Both the position numbers and the translations under genes were made by a program. This document shows positions 33,104-40,327 of a DNA stretch of 64,000 nt, in pieces. Every line of letters begins with the position of its first letter. Within the stretch, counting starts at the first letter, position 1. Under the pieces are notes generated by a model. It was not told where the DNA came from. It did not search any database and was given only the letters and a program-made list of their open reading frames with translations. Origin of the DNA: Flavobacteriales bacterium (GTDB lineage Bacteria; Bacteroidota; Bacteroidia; Flavobacteriales_F; PHOS-HE28); assembly GCA_020635695.1 (NCBI GenBank), contig JACJZH010000008.1:124001-188000 (forward strand). Direction: 5' to 3'.

Positions 33104-34523
33104 GTCGGCTGAAGCGCGAGCGCAGCTTCTCCCAGCCGCGATAATACGCATCGCGGTCCAGCAGCGGACTGTCCGACGCCGCCTTCCAGGTGAGGAACAG
33201 GCCCACGGGGAGCAGGACGAGCGTGCTCATCCACATGCCCGGCCAGGCAGTGAGCTTGCCGGCGATCACCAGACGTTCCGTACTGAACGAGATGATGTGG
33301 AACACCAGGAAGAACGCGATGGCGAACACGGCGGGAAGCCCCATGCCGCCCTTGCGGATGATGGCCCCCAGCGGTGCTCCGATGAAGAAGAAGATCAGAC
33401 AGGCCAGGGCCAGCATCGGTTTGCGGTGCCATTCCACCTGGAACTTGCTCAGGTGTTCGTTCCGTGACCTCCTTGCCTCCGTGGTGTGCTCCAGGTAGTT
33501 GATGTTGTTCCGCGCCATGTTCATGGCCACCTCATAAAGATTCGCCTTCACCGGAGGCGTCATCCCACGCAGCTTGTCCGCGAAGGGTTCGTGCGTTCCC
33601 TGGGGGCGCTCCGCGTCCTTCCTGCGGGTCGGCCACAGGGCGTTCAACAGGTGTTCGGATTCCTCGGCGCCGCGCTCCTCGGCATGCAGGCGCAGACTGT
33701 CCTCGGCGGTGCGGAGCTGGCCCATGGTCAGCATCTGATAGTGGTCCCGGAAGAGGTCCTCGTCCGTCCGGTCAAGACCAAGCCCGCTCAGGTCGAATCG
33801 GATCATGTCCTCCTCAAAGCTGCCACGCAACAGGGGCAGGTCGGCCTCGGACCCTCCGGCCGGGGAATGCTCATCATAGATATGGCCGTCCTGCAGGGTC
33901 AGCAACAGGTAGTGCCCGTTCGTGGACCGGTTCATGGTGCCTGTCCTTGCCCGTACCACGGTCCGGTTGCCCTGGAACGCCTGACGATGGTCGTAGATGA
34001 GCACGTCCGAGAGCCGGCCCGTCCCTGGCTCCTTGTCCCTTACGCGGATGCTGAACCCATCGATCCCGTTGTAGAACACATTGGGGGTCAGGTTCAAGGT
34101 GGGCTTCTTCTGGGTCACGTCCCACAGCAACGACTTGAACTTGAGGTTGGCAATGGGCAGGACGTTGTTGCTGAAATAGAAGGAGCCGGCGGCCAGCACC
34201 AGGACCAGGACGATCAGCGGCTGCAGGATCCTGAACAGATGCAGTCCTGCCGATCGCATCGGGGTCAGTTCGCTGTTCTCGCCCAGTCCGCCCAGGGTCA
34301 TGATGGACGAGAGCAGTATGCCAAGAGGCAGGGCCAGGGGCACGAAACTGGCCGTGGCATAGAAGAGCAGTTCCGCCAGCACGTACCACTCCAGACCCTT
34401 GCCCATGAGGTCGTCCACGTACTTCCACAGGAACTGCATGCTCAGGATGAAGAGCACGAGCAGGAACGTGATCGCCAGCGGGCCCAGATAGACCCGGATG
34501 ATCATGAGATGGAGCCGCTTCAT
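33078..34523 (-). CDS. LptF/LptG family LPS export permease
   Basis: A 481-residue permease of the YjgP/YjgQ family, which forms the membrane part of the Lpt ABC transporter carrying lipopolysaccharide to the outer membrane. About three transmembrane helices at each end (for example LGPLAITFLLVLFILSMQFLW, ATASFVPLALPLGILLSSI, and MLALACLIFFFIGAPLGAII with VFAIAFFLVFHIISF) flank a periplasmic beta-jellyroll. Only one such gene is here; the second permease gene and LptB must lie elsewhere. Which of LptF or LptG it is cannot be decided. ATG 34523 begins at MKRLHLMIIRVYLG, the usual family start. Confidence 0.92.
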   Translation of the reverse strand: MKRLHLMIIRVYLGPLAITFLLVLFILSMQFLWKYVDDLMGKGLEWYVLAELLFYATASFVPLALPLGILLSSIMTLGGLGENSELTPMRSAGLHLFRILQPLIVLVLVLAAGSFYFSNNVLPIANLKFKSLLWDVTQKKPTLNLTPNVFYNGIDGFSIRVRDKEPGTGRLSDVLIYDHRQAFQGNRTVVRARTGTMNRSTNGHYLLLTLQDGHIYDEHSPAGGSEADLPLLRGSFEEDMIRFDLSGLGLDRTDEDLFRDHYQMLTMGQLRTAEDSLRLHAEERGAEESEHLLNALWPTRRKDAERPQGTHEPFADKLRGMTPPVKANLYEVAMNMARNNINYLEHTTEARRSRNEHLSKFQVEWHRKPMLALACLIFFFIGAPLGAIIRKGGMGLPAVFAIAFFLVFHIISFSTERLVIAGKLTAWPGMWMSTLVLLPVGLFLTWKAASDSPLLDRDAYYRGWEKLRSRFSRHAGPSTLS

Positions 34524-34546
34524 TCGTCGGCCGGGCTCAACGGCGG

Positions 34547-35524
34547 TCAGGCGCCGATCACCCGCAGCAGGTTGTGGATCTGGGAGTCCCACAAGGCCCG
34601 TGCCGTTTCCAGTTCATGGGGCCAGGCGTGGTCGGTCAGGATCAGGGCCACATCGTTGGTCATGGCGTCGATCCGGATCCGAAGCTCGAAGAAGGCGTTC
34701 GGGTCCTCATCATCCTCCCATTGGAACCGCACCAGTTCACCACGCTTCTGGCCGATCAGCTGTGCGGTCTCTTCCTCCCCGTCCCAGATGAACGTGTAGC
34801 GGGCCCCCTTCACGTTCACATCATCACAGTACCATTCGGAGAATCCACTGGGGGTGGAGATCAGTTCGTACAGGACGTTGGGCGCCGAACGGACCATGAA
34901 CTCCATCTGGTACCGCTGCTTCAGCGTGGTCTTTTCCTTTCTGGGTCTTGCCGCGGGGCCTTCAGGAGGACCAACGGCGGGTGCGACGGGCGGGGCGGCC
35001 TTCCTGACCGTGCCGGCCTTCTTTCCCTTGTCCGCCCTGCCGGGCTTGGTCGACTTGCTGGACCTGACCGTTCCCGAGTTCACCTTGCGGGTCGGACCGG
35101 ATGCCTTTTTTGCCGCCTTCGTAGCGGCCGGCTTGCTGGCGGTCTTCTTTACGGAAGCCTTCTTCACCGGGGCCTTTTTGCCTTTGCCGGCAGCAGCCTT
35201 GGCGGCGGAAGGGGTCACCTTGCCCGCGCCTGCCTTCTTCACCTGGGCCTTCCCACCCTTGCCCACCGGAGCTTTGGCGCTGGAAGAGGCTGCTTTCCTG
35301 GGGGCGGCCTTTTTCGCCGGGGCCTTCTTCGAAGCTTTCTTTGGGGCGGCCTTCTTCATGGCCTTCCTCGGTGCGGCCTTCTTCGCCGGAGCCTTCTTGG
35401 ATGCCTTCTTGGCGGCCTTCTTCGCCGAGGTCTTCCTGGCGGCCTTCTTCACGGCCTTGGCGGCCTTTGGACCTTTCTTTCCAGCGGTCGTTCTCTTGGA
35501 GGGCGGGGTGGACTTCCTGGCCAT
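34547..35524 (-). CDS. START-like domain protein fused to a histone H1-like lysine/alanine tail
   Basis: A 325-residue protein in two parts. Residues 1-200 are a low-complexity Lys/Ala/Pro tail with KKA, AKKAA and PAKKA repeats, like the C-terminal domain of histone H1 or the bacterial AlgP/HctB tails; this binds DNA non-specifically. Residues 201-325 are a Bacteroidota START-like (AHSA1/SRPBCC) domain, with ELISTPSGFSEWYCDDV and LVRFQWEDDEDPNAFFELRI. The START-like domain is normally a stand-alone ~125-residue protein; the basic tail is an N-terminal addition. It leads a four-gene operon with an LptF/G permease (23 bp away) and two glycosyltransferases. A TATCTTGG box lies 31 nt upstream. 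Role unknown. Confidence 0.88.
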   Translation of the reverse strand: MARKSTPPSKRTTAGKKGPKAAKAVKKAARKTSAKKAAKKASKKAPAKKAAPRKAMKKAAPKKASKKAPAKKAAPRKAASSSAKAPVGKGGKAQVKKAGAGKVTPSAAKAAAGKGKKAPVKKASVKKTASKPAATKAAKKASGPTRKVNSGTVRSSKSTKPGRADKGKKAGTVRKAAPPVAPAVGPPEGPAARPRKEKTTLKQRYQMEFMVRSAPNVLYELISTPSGFSEWYCDDVNVKGARYTFIWDGEEETAQLIGQKRGELVRFQWEDDEDPNAFFELRIRIDAMTNDVALILTDHAWPHELETARALWDSQIHNLLRVIGA

Positions 35525-35555
35525 GGCTTCACGCAGCGCCGGTGTTGGCTGCGGT

Positions 35556-35563
35556 CCAAGATA
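35556..35563 (-). promoter_or_regulatory. -7-like box (TATCTTGG) for the H1/START fusion operon
   Basis: TAnnTTTG variant with TTGG, 31 nt before the ATG at 35524. The identical box precedes yqgE. Confidence 0.4.
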
Positions 35564-35617
35564 GGCAGATCCCTGCCGGAGGCAAGCCCCCACGTCAGCA
35601 CCGAACAAGCCCTTTCC

Positions 35618-35625
35618 TATATTTG
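35618..35625 (+). promoter_or_regulatory. -7 box (TATATTTG) for tRNA-Met
   Basis: Perfect TAnnTTTG, 28 nt before the mature 5' end of the tRNA. Confidence 0.6.
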
Positions 35626-35653
35626 CCGCCCTTCGGGCCAGGGCCCGTAGCAA

Positions 35654-35727
35654 GGCGCGGTAGCTCAGCTGGTTAGAGCGCAGGATTCATAATCCTGAGG
35701 TCGAGAGTTCAAGTCTCTCCCGCGCTA
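35654..35727 (+). tRNA. tRNA-Met (CAT anticodon)
   Basis: A full cloverleaf: acceptor GGCGCGG/CCGCGCT (first pair G-U), D-arm AGCTCAGCTGGTTAGAGC, anticodon stem CAGGA/TCCTG with loop TTCATAA (anticodon CAT at 35688-35690), T-arm GAGAGTTCAAGTCTCTC. CCA is not encoded (CGA follows the discriminator A). The acceptor end is paired at position 1-72, so it is not initiator tRNA. Elongator Met is the likely reading; tRNA-Ile2 with a lysidine-modified CAT cannot be fully excluded. Confidence 0.93.
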
Positions 35728-35730
35728 CGA

Positions 35731-35754
35731 AGGCCACTTCAGGGTGGCCTTTTT
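35731..35754 (+). terminator. Intrinsic terminator after tRNA-Met
   Basis: Perfect 7-bp stem AGGCCAC (35731-35737) / GTGGCCT (35744-35750), 6-base loop, then a T-run TTTTT ending in TTCGTTCC. It separates the tRNA from the lipoprotein gene 8 bp further on. Confidence 0.85.
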
Positions 35755-35761
35755 CGTTCCC

Positions 35762-36190
35762 ATGCGGATCCACTGGCCGGTGTTCCTTCTGTTGGCAGTC
35801 CTCACGGCCTGTGGTGGTCACGTGTTCGGACCTGGGGATGAAGAGGCGATCCGCCAGGTGATGGCGGACCAGGAGACGGCCTGGGACAGGGGTGATATCC
35901 CCGGCTTCATGGAAGGGTACGCACCGGACGTGTGCTTCGTGAGCGACCGCGGCACCACCTGCGGCAGGGAGCAGGTGACGGCGAACTACCAGAGACGCTA
36001 TCCGGACAAGGCCGCCATGGGCGACCTGGAGTTCTCCGTGGGGGAAGTGATCGCGGCAGGTGGAGACCATGCCTGGTGCACGGGAGGATGGAAGCTCCAT
36101 CGGGAGTCGGACACCCTTTCCGGAGGATTTTCACTGCTCTGGCAGCGGCAAGGGGATGCCTGGCGGATCATCAGGGACCACACCCATTGA
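35762..36190 (+). CDS. NTF2-like/SnoaL-like (DUF4440-type) lipoprotein
   Basis: A 142-residue lipoprotein (lipobox LLAVLTAC, Cys 17). The mature part begins EEAIRQVMADQETAWDRGDI and contains FMEGYAPDVCFVSD, SVGEVIAAGGDHAWCTGGW and SLLWQRQGDAWRIIRDHTH, the pattern of the NTF2-like/SnoaL-like cone fold often annotated DUF4440. Such proteins may bind small molecules or act as ketosteroid isomerase-like enzymes; no active site is evident. It begins just after the tRNA terminator, with no visible promoter box, so expression may depend on read-through. Confidence 0.8.
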   Translation: MRIHWPVFLLLAVLTACGGHVFGPGDEEAIRQVMADQETAWDRGDIPGFMEGYAPDVCFVSDRGTTCGREQVTANYQRRYPDKAAMGDLEFSVGEVIAAGGDHAWCTGGWKLHRESDTLSGGFSLLWQRQGDAWRIIRDHTH

Positions 36191-36206
36191 ACGCCTGGCC
36201 GGCGAC

Positions 36207-36214
36207 TAACTTGG
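36207..36214 (+). promoter_or_regulatory. -7-like box (TAACTTGG) for the rhomboid-gmhB operon
   Basis: TAnnTTTG variant, 7 nt before the rhomboid ATG, the same spacing as at ribBA. Confidence 0.4.
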
Positions 36215-36221
36215 CCGCTCC

Positions 36222-36842
36222 ATGGGGTTCAGCATCACGCTCCTGATCATCATCGTGACCGCGCTGGTATCCATTGGCGCCTGGCAGGATCGTCGCGTGT
36301 TCCTGGCCTTGCTTTTCGAGCCCTTCGTGATCCGCGCTCGCGGTGAATGGCATCGGTTCGTGACGCACGCCTTCATTCATGCGGATGGCTACCATCTGTT
36401 CGTCAACATGTTCGTCCTGTACATGTTCGGGGCCAATGTGGAACGCCTGTACCAGGGGCTCACCGACGGTTCGGGTGCCTTGGCGTTCAGTGGTCTGTAC
36501 CTGGGCGGCATCCTGTTCAGCTCCCTGGTAGGCTATCGGAGGCACATCCACGACCCCGGCTATCGGGCGGTGGGTGCCTCAGGTGCCGTGGCCGCAGTGC
36601 TGTTCGCCCATATCCTGATGCTGCCCACTCAGTCGATCTACCTGATGTTCATCCCGATCCCGATCCCATCCTTCGTCTTCGGGATCCTGTACCTGGCCTA
36701 CGAACGCTACATGGACAAGCGGGGCGGGGACAACGTCGCGCACGATGCGCATTTCCACGGGGCCCTTTTCGGCGTGGTGTACACGGCCATCGTTGAGCCG
36801 CGTCTCGTTCTCGAACTGGGGTATCTGCAAGGAGGGCTATGA
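36222..36842 (+). CDS. Rhomboid family intramembrane serine protease
   Basis: A 206-residue protein with six likely transmembrane helices. Rhomboid hallmarks: an N-terminal WHRFVTHAFIHADGYHLFVN loop, the catalytic Ser 120 in VGASGAVAA, and the catalytic His 177 in DAHFHGALFG. It cleaves transmembrane segments of membrane proteins inside the membrane. It overlaps gmhB by 4 bp (ATGA), so the two are co-translated. In several Bacteroidota this gene is near LPS or envelope genes; the substrate is unknown. Confidence 0.9.
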   Translation: MGFSITLLIIIVTALVSIGAWQDRRVFLALLFEPFVIRARGEWHRFVTHAFIHADGYHLFVNMFVLYMFGANVERLYQGLTDGSGALAFSGLYLGGILFSSLVGYRRHIHDPGYRAVGASGAVAAVLFAHILMLPTQSIYLMFIPIPIPSFVFGILYLAYERYMDKRGGDNVAHDAHFHGALFGVVYTAIVEPRLVLELGYLQGGL

Positions 36843-37342
36843 GCGAAGGTCAAGGTCGCAAGGCCGTCTTCCTGGACAGGGACGGCGTGTTGAACCGGGA
36901 GCGAGGTGAGCACACCTGGCGCATCCAGGACTTCGAGGTCCTTCCTGATGTGCCGAGGTCATTACGTGCACTTCAGGAGGCGGGCTATGTGCTGGTCGTG
37001 ATCACCAATCAGAGCGGCATCGGCCTGGGGCTCTATGGACATGACGATGTCGCGCAGGTGCATGCCTATCTTCGGGATCGACTTGCCGAGCAAGGGATCG
37101 TGTTGGACGATGTGTTCTATTGCCCTCATCACCCCAGCAAGGGGCGCTGCCTCTGTCGCAAGCCTGGGTCCCTGCTGCTCGAGAAGGCCATCGCCCGGCA
37201 CGGGATCGATCCGGCCCGTTCGATCCTGGTGGGCGACAGGGACCGTGATGTGGAAGCTGCAGCGGCGGTGGGGGTGCGAGGGTCGTTGATACGCGCGAAC
37301 GGCCCGCTTTGGGATGTGCTGCGCCAGGAAAAGATCGTGTGA
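36839..37342 (+). CDS. gmhB: D-glycero-beta-D-manno-heptose 1,7-bisphosphate 7-phosphatase (HAD family)
   Basis: A 167-residue HAD-superfamily phosphatase (HisB-N/GmhB type). The nucleophile motif is FLDRDGVLN (Asp 13, Asp 15); a middle motif is VVITNQSGIG; the zinc loop YCPHHPSKGRCLCRKP; and the C-terminal motif ILVGDRDRDVEAA. This enzyme removes the 7-phosphate during ADP-heptose synthesis for the LPS inner core. Histidinol-phosphatase is the other reading, but no his genes are near. It shares one base with the next gene. Confidence 0.88.
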   Translation: MSEGQGRKAVFLDRDGVLNRERGEHTWRIQDFEVLPDVPRSLRALQEAGYVLVVITNQSGIGLGLYGHDDVAQVHAYLRDRLAEQGIVLDDVFYCPHHPSKGRCLCRKPGSLLLEKAIARHGIDPARSILVGDRDRDVEAAAAVGVRGSLIRANGPLWDVLRQEKIV

Positions 37343-38184
37343 TGCCAACGCTCGTGGTCGTGAACGGTGAAGTGCTGGACGGGGACGGCCCCGTTCTCCA
37401 TCTCGACAACAGGGCCTTTCACTATGGTGACGGTCTGTTCGAGAGCATCCGTGCCATCGGTGGGAAGCCGCTTTTCCTGGACGCACATTGGGCCCGCTTG
37501 CAGGCTGGACTGCGTGTTCTGCAGATCGAGCGCCCGGAGCGCCTGGACCGCGAGCTGTTGGAGGTCCATATCAAGGAACTCCTGACGCGGACGGGGATCT
37601 CCAGTGGGCGGTTGCGGCTGACCGTGTTCAGGGAATCACATGGCCATTACCGTCCGGACAGCGATCGCGGTGGCTTCGTGATCGAGGTGAGCCCGTGGCC
37701 GCACGACACCTTCGTGCTCAACGATCACGGGTTCCAAGTGGACATCTATCCGGACATGAGGAAGCCCGTGAACGCCTTGTCCATACACAAGACGCTCAAC
37801 TGCCAGTATTCCATCATGTCCGCGCTTTGGTCCAAGGAGCGCGGTCTGGACGAATGCCTCCTCCAGAACGAACGGGGCAACATCATCGAGAGCAGCAGCG
37901 GGAACCTCTTCATCGTGAGCAACGGTGTGCTGTACACGCCGGCGCTGAGCGATGGATGCGTGGCGGGGGTCATGCGCATGCAGGTGATCAACCTGGCGAT
38001 CGCCCATGGCATGAAGGTCTACGAGTGCTCGTTGAATCCGCAGAACCTGCTGGCTGCCGACGAGCTCTTCTTCACGAACGCCATCCGGGGCATCCAATGG
38101 GCGGCGGCCTATCGGACCAAACGATACGCCCACCGACAGTCACAGGAACTGGTGGAATTGCTCGTGGCCCAGGCTGCCACCTAG
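37342..38184 (+). CDS. Class IV aminotransferase (D-amino-acid / 4-amino-4-deoxychorismate lyase type)
   Basis: A 280-residue fold-type IV PLP enzyme. The N-terminus has HYGDGLFESIRAI, the PLP lysine is in SIHKTLNCQ, and DECLLQNERGNIIESSSGNL is typical of the family. Aminodeoxychorismate lyase (folate), D-alanine aminotransferase and branched-chain aminotransferase are hard to separate; a true ilvE-type gene is at 44960, which makes PabC-like or D-amino-acid activity more likely here. It overlaps gmhB by one base (TGATG) and converges on yqgE with a 4-bp overlap. Confidence 0.85.
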   Translation: MPTLVVVNGEVLDGDGPVLHLDNRAFHYGDGLFESIRAIGGKPLFLDAHWARLQAGLRVLQIERPERLDRELLEVHIKELLTRTGISSGRLRLTVFRESHGHYRPDSDRGGFVIEVSPWPHDTFVLNDHGFQVDIYPDMRKPVNALSIHKTLNCQYSIMSALWSKERGLDECLLQNERGNIIESSSGNLFIVSNGVLYTPALSDGCVAGVMRMQVINLAIAHGMKVYECSLNPQNLLAADELFFTNAIRGIQWAAAYRTKRYAHRQSQELVELLVAQAAT

Positions 38185-38768
38185 TTCGACCGGGGGTCCT
38201 CCGGGAAATTCGCCAGCGGTGCGAACCGGCCTCCCATGCCGCGCAGGGTCTCCCGCCAGACGTCCTCATCATCGCGGGCCATCACCTGACGGGTGGTGGC
38301 ATGTGCAACGAGCCAGGATCGCTCCCCGAGTTCCCGTTCCAGTTGCCCCGCGCTCCATCCCGAGTAGCCGATGAAGAACCTGACATGACGCAGGAGACCC
38401 GGGTCCGCCTTCACCAGGTCCTGCAATTGGTCCATGTCCCCTCCGAGATGAACATCGTCGAACACGGGGACACTGCCGGCCAGGTGCTTCCCGATGGTAT
38501 GCAGGAAGTACAGTACGTCGGTCTGTACGGGCCCTCCGATACCGACACGAGCACCTGCAAGGGAATGCCCCGGCAACAGGTCATCCAGGTCCACCTCGAT
38601 GCTCCGGTTCAACACCAGACCGAACGCTCCTTGTTCATCGTGGGTGCAGAGCAGGATCACCGTTCTGCGGAAATAGGGGTCGCTCAGAAAGGGTTCGGAT
38701 ACGAGCAATCGACCTTGTGCCGGTTCCAGGACGTTCTCAGGTCGGAGGTCCAACAGGTCCTTGCTCAT
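38181..38768 (-). CDS. YqgE/AlgH family protein
   Basis: A 195-residue protein of the YqgE/AlgH (DUF179) family: GRLLVSEPFLSDPYFRRTVI, GAFGLVLNRS, GIGGPVQTDVLYFLH and FFIGYSGWSAGQLERELGE are its conserved blocks. The function remains poorly defined; homologues are linked to alginate or transcription control without proof. ATG 38768 is preferred over an upstream in-frame start because the TATCTTGG box (38781-38788) lies between them. It converges with the class IV aminotransferase and is divergent from pdxH. Confidence 0.9.
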   Translation of the reverse strand: MSKDLLDLRPENVLEPAQGRLLVSEPFLSDPYFRRTVILLCTHDEQGAFGLVLNRSIEVDLDDLLPGHSLAGARVGIGGPVQTDVLYFLHTIGKHLAGSVPVFDDVHLGGDMDQLQDLVKADPGLLRHVRFFIGYSGWSAGQLERELGERSWLVAHATTRQVMARDDEDVWRETLRGMGGRFAPLANFPEDPRSN

Positions 38769-38780
38769 GACAGTGCAGCG

Positions 38781-38788
38781 CCAAGATA
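38781..38788 (-). promoter_or_regulatory. -7-like box (TATCTTGG) for yqgE
   Basis: 12 nt before the ATG at 38768; identical sequence to the H1/START operon box. Confidence 0.4.
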
Positions 38789-38808
38789 GGCAGGCCCCCT
38801 GGTTGAGG

Positions 38809-38816
38809 TAATTTCG
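38809..38816 (+). promoter_or_regulatory. -7-like box (TAATTTCG) for pdxH
   Basis: TAnnTTTG variant, 26 nt before the pdxH ATG. Confidence 0.45.
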
Positions 38817-38842
38817 TCGGGCCGGCAACTAAACCCAGGAAG

Positions 38843-39484
38843 ATGATGAAGACCGGATTGGATGTACGGAGGGAATATGACCGGAGCGTTCTGACAGAGG
38901 AGCGTGCGGGGATGGACCCTCACGGGTTCTTCCGAGAATGGCTGGTGGAGGCGGAGGACGCCGGTGAGCCCGATCACAACGCGATGATGCTCTCGACCTG
39001 CGGTCCGGACCATGTGAGTTGCCGCGTGGTGTTGTTGCGCGAGGCCGACGCCAGCGGGTTCACGTTCTTCACCAACTACAACAGCCGGAAGGCCATGGAA
39101 CTGGAGGCCGATCCCCGGGCCGCACTGACCTTCTTCTGGCCTGGGCTCGAACGCCAGGTCCGCATCCAGGGACATGCGGAAAGGATCTCCGCAGCGGAGT
39201 CGGACGCCTATTTCCGTTCGCGTCCCAGAGCGAGCAGGGTGGGAGCATGGGCATCCGATCAGAGCATGGAGATCGGGGACCGTGCCGCATTGGAGGAGAA
39301 GGTGGCTCGCTGGAACGAGCGCCTGCACGACAGCGAGGTGCCGCGACCAGGGCATTGGGGTGGGTTCCGCGTGGTACCCGTGAGCATCGAGTTCTGGCAG
39401 GGTAGACCGGACCGGATGCACGATCGCCTGCTGTTCCGACGGAAGGACGACGGCGGTTGGACGCGCTCCAGGTTGCAACCGTGA
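38843..39484 (+). CDS. pdxH: Pyridoxamine 5'-phosphate oxidase
   Basis: A 213-residue FMN enzyme, the normal length. Conserved blocks: CRVVLLREADASGFTFFTNY (FMN and substrate region), KAMELEADPRAALTFFW, RSRPRASRVGAWASDQS and a C-terminal PVSIEFWQGRPDRMHDRLLF. It oxidises PNP and PMP to pyridoxal 5'-phosphate, needed by several aminotransferases in this window. Two ATGs are adjacent; the first follows a GGAAG, one of few Shine-Dalgarno-like sites here. A strong terminator follows. Confidence 0.96.
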   Translation: MMKTGLDVRREYDRSVLTEERAGMDPHGFFREWLVEAEDAGEPDHNAMMLSTCGPDHVSCRVVLLREADASGFTFFTNYNSRKAMELEADPRAALTFFWPGLERQVRIQGHAERISAAESDAYFRSRPRASRVGAWASDQSMEIGDRAALEEKVARWNERLHDSEVPRPGHWGGFRVVPVSIEFWQGRPDRMHDRLLFRRKDDGGWTRSRLQP

Positions 39485-39500
39485 ACAGGTACCAAAGCAG

Positions 39501-39530
39501 AAGACCCCGGCCAGGCCGGGGTCTTTGCTT
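39501..39530 (+). terminator. Intrinsic terminator after pdxH
   Basis: Perfect 10-bp stem AAGACCCCGG (39501-39510) / CCGGGGTCTT (39516-39525), 5-base loop, then TTTGCTT. Lies between pdxH and the convergent H1-like gene, so it may serve both strands. Confidence 0.8.
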
Positions 39531-39547
39531 CTGTGGTCGTCCGCCGA

Positions 39548-40132
39548 TCACTTGCGTCCCTTGCGGGCCGTCTTCCTGGCGGTCGCCTTGCGGGCAGGGG
39601 CCTTCTTGGCAGCCTTCTTCACGGCCTTCTTCGCCGTGGTCTTCTTGGCGGCCTTCTTCGCCGGAGCCTTCTTGGCGGCCTTCTTCACGGCCTTCTTCGC
39701 CGTGGTCTTCTTGGCGGCCTTCTTCACGGCCTTCTTTGCCGTGGTCTTCTTGGCGGCCTTCTTCGCCGTGGCCTTCTTGGCCGAGGCTTTCTTCGCCGAA
39801 GCCTTCTTCGCGGTCACACGACGAGCGGTGGCACGCTTGGCGGAAGCCTTCTTCGCGGTCGACTTCTTGGCGGCCTTCTTGGCAGTGGCCTTCTTCGCCG
39901 TCGACTTCTTGGCGGCCTTCTTGGCGGTGGTCTTCTTCGCCGTCGTCTTCTTCGCCGTGGTCTTCTTGGCGGCCTTCTTCACGGCCTTCTTCGCCGTGGT
40001 CTTCTTGGCAGCCTTCTTCACGGCCTTCTTGGCGGCGGCCTTCTTGGCGGAAGCACGCTTGGCGGGACGGGTCTTGCCCGTGCTGCCGGCGGCGCGCTTG
40101 CCCTTTTTGGTCTTCTTATCGCCTTTTCCCAT
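39548..40132 (-). CDS. Histone H1-like lysine/alanine-rich nucleoid protein
   Basis: A 194-residue protein, nearly all Lys, Ala and Thr, built from KKA-, KKAAKK- and TAKKA-type repeats with a short basic N-terminus (MGKGDKKTKKGKRAAG) and RKTARKGRK at the end. It resembles the lysine-rich domain of histone H1, AlgP and Hc1/HctB proteins that compact DNA. No folded domain is present. It would be a strongly basic, disordered DNA-binding protein. A clear TACTTTTG box lies 25 nt upstream. The coding DNA contains near-perfect imperfect repeats, so length may vary between strains. Confidence 0.85.
   Translation of the reverse strand: MGKGDKKTKKGKRAAGSTGKTRPAKRASAKKAAAKKAVKKAAKKTTAKKAVKKAAKKTTAKKTTAKKTTAKKAAKKSTAKKATAKKAAKKSTAKKASAKRATARRVTAKKASAKKASAKKATAKKAAKKTTAKKAVKKAAKKTTAKKAVKKAAKKAPAKKAAKKTTAKKAVKKAAKKAPARKATARKTARKGRK
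39590..40065. repeat. Near-perfect internal repeats in the H1-like gene
   Basis: Units such as GCCTTCTTCACGGCCTTCTT and CGCCGTGGTCTTCTTGGCGG recur many times with few changes on the plus strand. This is a likely site of recombination-driven length change. Confidence 0.8.
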
Positions 40133-40157
40133 TGTCTTGGACTGTTTTGGGTTTGGT

Positions 40158-40165
40158 CAAAAGTA
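40158..40165 (-). promoter_or_regulatory. -7 box (TACTTTTG) for the H1-like gene
   Basis: Perfect TAnnTTTG, 25 nt before the ATG at 40132. The leader between is C/A-rich (CCAAACCCAAAAC), like the HU leader. Confidence 0.6.
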
Positions 40166-40327
40166 TCGGGAGGCGTCTACGCGACCCTTCATGCACAAGT
40201 TGCAATTGTCAACGGGAACGTGTTAAGAGCATGCGCGCTTCATGCATGCCGCACGGGCGTGACCAGGCGATCGGTGCGCTGCGTTCGCAGCGGTCAGGGT
40301 CTCCTGAAAGCCCTGTGCTGGCAGGGG

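Noticed and set aside
35654..35727. tRNA-Ile2 (lysidine) instead of tRNA-Met
   Set aside because: Not fully excludable, but the overall sequence resembles elongator tRNA-Met of Bacteroidota; no reliable Ile2 identity feature was visible. Kept as Met.
39525..40226. Plus-strand frame over the H1-like gene rich in Phe/Leu/Ala
   Set aside because: It is the reverse of a Lys/Ala repeat (GCC TTC TTC read as A-F-F). The minus frame has a promoter box, ATG and DNA-binding composition; the plus frame does not.
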